A DNA stretch of 36,598 bases. Origin: Flavobacteriia bacterium. Its GTDB lineage: Bacteria; Bacteroidota; Bacteroidia; Flavobacteriales_D; Crocinitomicaceae. Every line of letters begins with the position of its first letter. Positions within the stretch are counted from its first letter, which is position 1. The position numbers were made by a program, and so were the translations under genes. Below are positions 32,003 through 36,598 of this stretch, piece after piece. A model generated the notes under the pieces. That model was not told the origin of the DNA, made no database searches, and worked only from the letters and a program-made list of their open reading frames with translations. The DNA lies in assembly GCA_947462925.1 (NCBI GenBank), contig CANHQP010000037.1:1-36598 (forward strand). The letters are read 5' to 3'.

Positions 32003-33328
32003 ATGAGAAAATTCAACTTTGCTTTACTTGCTGCGATGAGCTTCTTTTCTGCTTCATCGTTTGCACAATGTAACAACGGAAGATACGCATCAGACGTATT
32101 TACTGCCGTTACGACTACTAGTGGAATCACTTACGGTGCGAATGCTTCTTACACGGGAGCAAACACAGTACTTACACTCGATTTTTACGAACCAACAGGT
32201 GATACAGAAACCGCTCGTCCATTGATCATTTTTGCACATGGAGGAAGTTTTATTGGTGGATCAAGTACTGATGGAGATGTTGTGAGTTTGTGTAATCATT
32301 TCGCTAAAAAAGGATATGCTTGCGCATCTATCAACTATCGTTTAGGATTTTTCCCATTTGATTCTGTAAACGCGGTAAAAGCCGTTGCAAGAGCGGTTCA
32401 AGATATGAAAGCTTCTATTCGTTTCTTCTACAAAGACAGTAAAGAAGGAACAAATTTGTACAAAATTGACACGAACAATATTTATGTCGGCGGAAGTTCT
32501 GCAGGAGCGATTACAGCTTTGCACACGGCTTACTTGGATAAAACTTGTGAATTGAATGCTTATTTGACTCCATCTGCTGTTGCCACTTTAGGAGGAATTG
32601 AAGGTAACAGTGGAAATCCTTGCTATTCTACGAAAGTAAATGGCGTAATCAATTTATGCGGTGCCTTGGCAATTTACGGATGGTTGGAAGCTGGTGATTT
32701 ACCAGTTTGTTCAATGCATGGAACAAATGATGCAACTGTAAAGTATAACCGTGGAATTGTAAACCCTGGAATTGAATTGATTTATTTGGATGGAAGTAGA
32801 ATGGTTCACGAACAAGCAGAAGCAGTGGGTGTACAAAGCAATTTCTACACTTGGTTAGGTGCTCCTCACGTTCCTTATGCTGGAACAGATGCTGATGCTT
32901 TGGCTTACATGGACACCACTGTAAATTTCATTCGAGATTATTTAGTTGAACGTTTAGGATGTACTGAAACGCCACTTCAAGCAGCAAATGCACCTGCAGA
33001 AACTGCAAATTTATATGGTTACACAGGGTGTACTGCAAACGTACCTTCAGTATTTTGTACACAAGCAGGAATTGATGAGGTTAACAATGAATTAACTCAT
33101 GCCGTTTACCCAAATCCAGCAGACAATTACATGACCATTGTTTTTGCGGATGCCAATGAAACGCATACAATTCAATTGTTGGATTTGTCAGGAAGAGTAA
33201 TGAAATCTATTCAAACTTCGAATTCAGAATACACGATTGAAAAAGGCAATTTAAATGCTGGAAACTATATTTTGAAAGTTTCTAACAATTTAGGTCAAGT
33301 TAGTATTCAACATGTGATGTTTTACTAG
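32003..33328 (+). CDS. Secreted T9SS alpha/beta-hydrolase (carboxylesterase-like)
   Basis: From ATG 32003 the product has 441 residues. The signal peptide MRKFNFALLAAMSFFSASSFAQ fixes this start; the frame opens 24 bases earlier. The alpha/beta-hydrolase domain has the oxyanion motif IIFAHGGSF (HGG 79-81), the nucleophile elbow VGGSSAGAI with Ser166, a likely catalytic Asp in SMHGTNDATVKY and a His in GAPHVPYAG. The last about 75 residues are a T9SS sorting domain (VYPNPADNYMTIVF…GNYILKVSNNLGQ). It should act at the cell surface or outside on esters, perhaps of lipids or acetylated polysaccharides. It follows the SGNH lipoprotein gene without a terminator, and a strong terminator closes the group. 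A peptidase is an alternative but less likely. Confidence 0.88.
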   Translation: MRKFNFALLAAMSFFSASSFAQCNNGRYASDVFTAVTTTSGITYGANASYTGANTVLTLDFYEPTGDTETARPLIIFAHGGSFIGGSSTDGDVVSLCNHFAKKGYACASINYRLGFFPFDSVNAVKAVARAVQDMKASIRFFYKDSKEGTNLYKIDTNNIYVGGSSAGAITALHTAYLDKTCELNAYLTPSAVATLGGIEGNSGNPCYSTKVNGVINLCGALAIYGWLEAGDLPVCSMHGTNDATVKYNRGIVNPGIELIYLDGSRMVHEQAEAVGVQSNFYTWLGAPHVPYAGTDADALAYMDTTVNFIRDYLVERLGCTETPLQAANAPAETANLYGYTGCTANVPSVFCTQAGIDEVNNELTHAVYPNPADNYMTIVFADANETHTIQLLDLSGRVMKSIQTSNSEYTIEKGNLNAGNYILKVSNNLGQVSIQHVMFY

Positions 33329-33348
33329 TCTGAACCAATTTTCAAATG

Positions 33349-33378
33349 AAAGCCTCCTTGAGAAAGGAGGCTTTTTTT
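33349..33378 (+). terminator. Terminator of the fadL-lipoprotein-esterase group
   Basis: AAAGCCTCCTT (33349-33359) and AAGGAGGCTTT (33364-33374) form a perfect 11-bp stem with a GAGA loop, followed by seven T. It lies 20 bases after the stop. Confidence 0.94.
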
Positions 33379-33405
33379 GTGTACTTAAGTTAAGATTTAT
33401 CGAAT

Positions 33406-34470
33406 CTATTTTGAAATAAATTCTATCAATTTCTTTTGTTGGAATTGCTTTTTCCATTTTTCGATGGATGCAATTTTTGTCACAATTTCTCCTCGAATTT
33501 GAATAGCATTTGGTAAAATAGCCTCAAAATTTGTTAGATTATAAAATATGCTACTATTTTGTAAATCTTCAATATCGTTGTATCTATCGTGAATCAACAA
33601 TGGAATTTGATAGCTGTACGCCAAATTGAAAGCACCAGAAATTTGATTGGAAATATATTGCGCTGCGCTTTGTGTTTCTGGGTGAATCAAAGGACAAAGA
33701 AAATCAGTTGCTTTTAGATAGGCATTGAATAAATCAGGCGCGATAAAATCGTTGAACATGACCACTTGATTTGATCTATTGATCGCTTGAATTTGCGCTT
33801 TGAAATTTACAACTTCTTCCTTGTTTTCGTCGCTTTTACCTAAGAAAATAAATTTGATGTTTTCATTATTAGTCTTTTCTAGCATCGAAATAAAACCAGT
33901 CAAATCTTTTCGTCTGTTTTCAACTCCTCCAACAATGGTAATCCAAGTTTCTGCAGGTCTTTTGGTAATTTTTAGGTCAAATTCGGGATAATCTAAGGGA
34001 TAAAAACTTTCGACATTCAATTTTTTTGGAATCGTAATTTTATCCAATAAGAAATCACTGAGAAGCAAATATTTTTTGATTTTACGGTGAATAGTTTTCT
34101 GTGTAAAACTCCCTTGAAACTTGCGGATTGTATGGATAACTCCAATAAATTCAACTGATTTTGAAGCTGTCAAACATAAGTTGCGAATGTGTCCACCTTG
34201 CGCGGTATTCAAAATGGCCTTTTGAAAATCATTGCTCTTAAGAAATTGATTGATTCCCAAGATTAATTTAAAATCAGCCCAAGCTTTTTTGGTGAAATCT
34301 ACCACTAAAATGGCATCTACATATTTTTCGAAATGCGGATTTCTTGCTTTGATATCAGGTGTACAAATCAATGTAATAGAAGCATTTATAGATTTTAATG
34401 CAATCATTTGTGTCAACATGCATTCTTCGTGAGAACCACCTAATTCTATTAGTGCAACCTTCATGTTCAT
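33406..34470 (-). CDS. GT-B-like glycosyltransferase, substrate unknown
   Basis: The 354-residue protein looks like a two-domain GT-B enzyme. The N half starts KVALIELGGSHEECMLTQM and has Rossmann-like strands. The C half has WITIVGGVENRRKDLTGFI, KFIFLGKSD and an acceptor- or donor-site-like PETQSAAQYISNQISGAFNLAYSYQIPLLI. It has no signal peptide or membrane segment, so it is cytoplasmic or peripheral. I am fairly sure of the fold and not of the reaction; no GT family motif (for example E-x7-E) is clear. It is divergent from the amidase gene (90 bases). ATG 34464 is an alternative start. The nearby membrane glycosyltransferase suggests a surface-glycan theme. Confidence 0.72.
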   Translation of the reverse strand: MNMKVALIELGGSHEECMLTQMIALKSINASITLICTPDIKARNPHFEKYVDAILVVDFTKKAWADFKLILGINQFLKSNDFQKAILNTAQGGHIRNLCLTASKSVEFIGVIHTIRKFQGSFTQKTIHRKIKKYLLLSDFLLDKITIPKKLNVESFYPLDYPEFDLKITKRPAETWITIVGGVENRRKDLTGFISMLEKTNNENIKFIFLGKSDENKEEVVNFKAQIQAINRSNQVVMFNDFIAPDLFNAYLKATDFLCPLIHPETQSAAQYISNQISGAFNLAYSYQIPLLIHDRYNDIEDLQNSSIFYNLTNFEAILPNAIQIRGEIVTKIASIEKWKKQFQQKKLIEFISK

Positions 34471-34548
34471 TTAATAAGGATTTGAGATTTCAACAATGTT
34501 TGTTTAGAAACCTTTTCTATTGCAAAGTAAATCAAAATATTGATGCAT

Positions 34549-34556
34549 TAATTTTG
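34549..34556 (+). promoter_or_regulatory. -7 promoter box for the amidase gene
   Basis: TAATTTTG matches TAnnTTTG and ends 4 bases before the amidase ATG, the same spacing as at radA, predicting a nearly leaderless transcript. Confidence 0.5.
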
Positions 34557-34560
34557 TAAA

Positions 34561-35493
34561 ATGCAGTTGGTTCGAATTTTACTATTGTTGTTGCTATTTA
34601 GCCCAGTAACAATTAACGCGCAAAAAAAACGCATCTCCGTTTTGATAGACGCTGGTCATGGCGGGAGTGATCCAGGGCATTTATCAGCCAATAGTGCACA
34701 TTTGCAAGAGAAAGAATTGAATTTAATTATTGCCAAAAAAGTTGGAAATTATCTCACAAATAATTTACAAAATGTCGACGTTACTTACACCAGAACTTCC
34801 GACGAATTTATTAGTTTAGACGCCAGAGTTGAAAAGGCAAATAATGCGGATGTTGATTTTTTTATCAGCATTCATTGTAATGCCAGCGAAAAATCAAAAA
34901 CCCATGGTACTGAGTGTCATGTGCATACTTTCGACTCCAAAAAATCTGTCGCTTTGGCGAAAAGCATTGAGAAAGAATTTTCAGGCAAAGCAGGAAGATC
35001 TTCACGCGGTGTAAAGGACAATGGCGACAGAGAGCATACTTTACAAGTGTTGAAATTCACCAAAATGACTAGTGTTTTAGTTGAATGTGGTTTTTTGACA
35101 AATACCAAAGAAGCCAATTATTTGAATACTACTGAAGGTCAAGATATTATTGCTTCGGCACTTTTTAGAGGAATTAGAGCGCATTTGAAAAAAGAATTTC
35201 CTAAAATATCGTTCACAAAAGACGCAGAAAAGTCTAAAGGTAAAAGTAATTCTATTGCTTCAAAAACAGGTCTTTATTATGTGCAAATTACTTCTTCAAA
35301 AGAATGGATAGACACTGATCACGAGTCATTCAAGCGAACGGGTGAAAAAGTAATTAGGGAAAAATTGAATACAACAAGTGCATACAAATACCGTTATGTT
35401 ATTGGTTCATTTTCCTCAAAAAATGATGCGAAAAGCGTATTAGATAAGGTTAAGTCAAAGGGTTTTCCTGATGCGATAATCATTGAGAAATAA
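34561..35493 (+). CDS. N-acetylmuramoyl-L-alanine amidase with SPOR domain
   Basis: This is a zinc amidase that splits the lactyl-peptide bond of peptidoglycan, usually at division. After the signal peptide (MQLVRILLLLLLFSPVTINAQ) comes an Amidase_3 domain with the zinc ligands His33 (DAGHGGSDPGH), Glu50 (LQEKELNL) and His105 (FISIHCNAS) and catalytic Glu175 (VLVECGFLTN). After a short linker, residues about 236-310 form a SPOR domain (LYYVQITSSK…YRYVIGSFSSKNDAKSVLDKVKSKG), which in other bacteria binds denuded glycan at the septum. The fusion of catalytic and SPOR domains is common in Bacteroidota. The 310-residue protein is complete, and its start is fixed by the promoter box 4 bases upstream. 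Confidence 0.94.
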   Translation: MQLVRILLLLLLFSPVTINAQKKRISVLIDAGHGGSDPGHLSANSAHLQEKELNLIIAKKVGNYLTNNLQNVDVTYTRTSDEFISLDARVEKANNADVDFFISIHCNASEKSKTHGTECHVHTFDSKKSVALAKSIEKEFSGKAGRSSRGVKDNGDREHTLQVLKFTKMTSVLVECGFLTNTKEANYLNTTEGQDIIASALFRGIRAHLKKEFPKISFTKDAEKSKGKSNSIASKTGLYYVQITSSKEWIDTDHESFKRTGEKVIREKLNTTSAYKYRYVIGSFSSKNDAKSVLDKVKSKGFPDAIIIEK

Positions 35494-35498
35494 AAGAT

Positions 35499-35506
35499 TA
35501 TATTTG
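35499..35506 (+). promoter_or_regulatory. -7 promoter box for the membrane glycosyltransferase gene
   Basis: TATATTTG matches TAnnTTTG. It lies immediately after the amidase stop and 19 bases before ATG 35526. Confidence 0.5.
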
Positions 35507-35525
35507 AGCCGTTTATGATTTTTCA

Positions 35526-36598
35526 ATGAATTTAGTTGGCAAGTTTTTATCTCAATGTAGATTGCAATGGATTTTTCTGCTGCTTGTATGCTTGTTTAGC
35601 GTTTTTTACCTTTTGCGAAAAGATGGACTGTCAAAAGTTATTAGTTCAGATGGAAGCGGATATTATGCCTATTTACCAGCGCTTTTTATTTACCAAGACA
35701 GTCATTTTGAGAGAACTGCAGCAGCTGAACGAAGTGTGCGTAAAATCGAACAACAACACTATTTGATTTACGACAAGGCTGGTCAAAAATACAATAAATG
35801 TTTTCCGGGAATTGCTGTTTTGCAAACTCCTTTTTTCTTGATTTCTTGTTTTTTTGCCTGGGTTTTTGGTCAGCAAGTGGATGGTTACAGCGATATTTTC
35901 ATTGTTGGATTTTATCTTGGAAGTTTGTTCTATACTTTGGCAGGAATTTTCTTTTTCAGCAAGGTTTTAAATAAGTTGTTTCCTGATTCTAAAAGGATTA
36001 TTCAATGGTTGGTACCTTTATTTTATGTTGCAACACCTTTAATTTATTACACCGTTCACACGCCAAGTATTTCACATGGTTATTCTTTTTTTCTTTTTAG
36101 CCTTTTTGCTTGGTTGATTTTGAAATTGAAAGAATACTTGTCACTTAAATTCACCGTAATTCTTGGCTTTACCTTAGGAGCAATTGCTTTGATTCGTCCG
36201 ACCAATATTTTGGTGGTGTTAATCGTTCCTTTTTTACTAGGTTCTTGGGAGGAGACGAAGTATTTTTTCACTTTGTTCTTTCAGCGAAAGGTGAAGTGGC
36301 TTCTAATTGGAATATTTGCTTTTTTATCCATCATCAGTATTTTGTTTTTTTCTTGGAAAATACAAACGGGGAATTGGATTCTTGGTGCGTATAATGGGGA
36401 AGGTTTCAACTTTGGAAAAGCAATGATTTTTCAATCGCTTTTTAGCTTCAGAATTGGCTTGTTTTTGCATTCTCCCATATTTATTTTGACCATTTTCGGA
36501 TTAATATTGTTGTTTGTCCGAAATCGTTTCAAGGCTTTTTGGTTTTTGATCTATTTCGGAATCAATGTATACATAATTGCATCATGGTGGTGTTGGGA
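35526..36598 (+). CDS. Polytopic glycosyltransferase-like membrane protein (C-terminus beyond window)
   Basis: A frame opens at ATG 35526 and stays open to the right edge for 357 codons. The product begins MNLVGKFLSQCRLQWIFLLL, with a first membrane segment at about 14-30. A short luminal/periplasmic loop follows with SSDGSGYYAYLPALF (Asp42), then 'CFPGIAVLQTPFF' and seven or more further membrane segments. The acidic residue in the first loop followed by alternating hydrophobic helices is the layout of GT-C glycosyltransferases (PMT/ArnT/GT39-like), which use lipid-linked sugar donors. The match is by layout, not by a recognised family motif. The end is missing, so length and C-terminal domain are unknown. 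An ATG at 35516 is followed at once by a stop. Confidence 0.75.
   Translation, partial: MNLVGKFLSQCRLQWIFLLLVCLFSVFYLLRKDGLSKVISSDGSGYYAYLPALFIYQDSHFERTAAAERSVRKIEQQHYLIYDKAGQKYNKCFPGIAVLQTPFFLISCFFAWVFGQQVDGYSDIFIVGFYLGSLFYTLAGIFFFSKVLNKLFPDSKRIIQWLVPLFYVATPLIYYTVHTPSISHGYSFFLFSLFAWLILKLKEYLSLKFTVILGFTLGAIALIRPTNILVVLIVPFLLGSWEETKYFFTLFFQRKVKWLLIGIFAFLSIISILFFSWKIQTGNWILGAYNGEGFNFGKAMIFQSLFSFRIGLFLHSPIFILTIFGLILLFVRNRFKAFWFLIYFGINVYIIASWWCW

Noticed and set aside
36080..36271. 63-codon minus-strand ORF near the right edge
   Set aside because: It lies inside the open frame of the membrane glycosyltransferase-like gene, which has a promoter box and clear membrane segments.
1..36598. tRNA, rRNA or CRISPR array
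   Set aside because: No tRNA-like T-loop context, rRNA-like conserved stretch or regularly spaced repeat was found by eye; a covariance-model search would settle small RNAs, which cannot be excluded.

Overview
The window is AT-rich, ordinary-looking chromosome from a member of the Bacteroidota, most likely Flavobacteriales (a Fluviicola/Crocinitomicaceae-like organism is my guess, not shown). The reasons are: two secreted proteins with type IX secretion (T9SS) C-terminal tails (…YPNPA…); repeated TAnnTTTG promoter boxes close to start codons with no clear Shine-Dalgarno; signal peptides ending in …AQ; a B-type sdhCAB locus; the C5 haem enzyme HemL; and a FadL/SGNH-lipoprotein pair of a kind I associate with this phylum. 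No rRNA, tRNA or CRISPR array was seen.

Layout. 1-2.2 kb: a few codons of a leftward gene at the edge (possibly a transposase N-terminus), holB (-), and a secreted coiled-coil protein (+). 2.3-4.2 kb: an RluB-type pseudouridine synthase and an outer-membrane-like protein, closed by a strong bidirectional terminator. 4.2-6.8 kb: a membrane fatty-acid desaturase and hemL (both -). 7.0-11.1 kb (+): a small zinc-ribbon protein, then a tightly packed run of radA, an L,D-transpeptidase and an acyl-CoA carboxyltransferase. 11.3-15.5 kb (+): sdhC, sdhA, [four-helix-bundle gene in a repeat-flanked insert], sdhB. 15.6-18.9 kb (+): a T9SS protein with a protease-associated domain, then an aldehyde dehydrogenase of the aminomuconate/hydroxymuconate semialdehyde type. 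18.9-23.8 kb (-): an envelope run of LD-carboxypeptidase, a lipoprotein and two related secreted/anchored proteins of unknown function. 23.8-27.7 kb (-): the kynurenine block kynU-kmo plus a translationally coupled outer-membrane-like gene and a small ORF. 28.0-33.3 kb (+): a polytopic membrane protein with His motifs, then FadL, an SGNH lipoprotein and a T9SS esterase. 33.4-36.6 kb: a GT-B-like protein (-), a SPOR-tailed N-acetylmuramoyl-L-alanine amidase (+), and a polytopic glycosyltransferase-like protein cut by the right edge.

How the genes work together. KynU, Kmo and the aldehyde dehydrogenase fit aerobic tryptophan/kynurenine breakdown through 3-hydroxyanthranilate; the dioxygenase and decarboxylase steps are not in the window. 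FadL, the lipoprotein and the T9SS esterase fit extracellular ester or lipid hydrolysis followed by import of the acyl product. LD-carboxypeptidase, L,D-transpeptidase and the amidase are peptidoglycan functions. SdhCAB and the carboxyltransferase are core carbon metabolism.

The most unusual structure is the roughly 430-bp insert between sdhA and sdhB: a four-helix-bundle (S23/IVP-like) gene whose start codon lies in one copy of a short repeat, with direct and inverted copies of the same repeat after its stop. Several starts were moved inward because an apparent promoter box lies inside the longer ORF (rluB, PA-domain protein, kynU, His-motif membrane protein) or because the first codon was an upstream TTG before a proper signal peptide.
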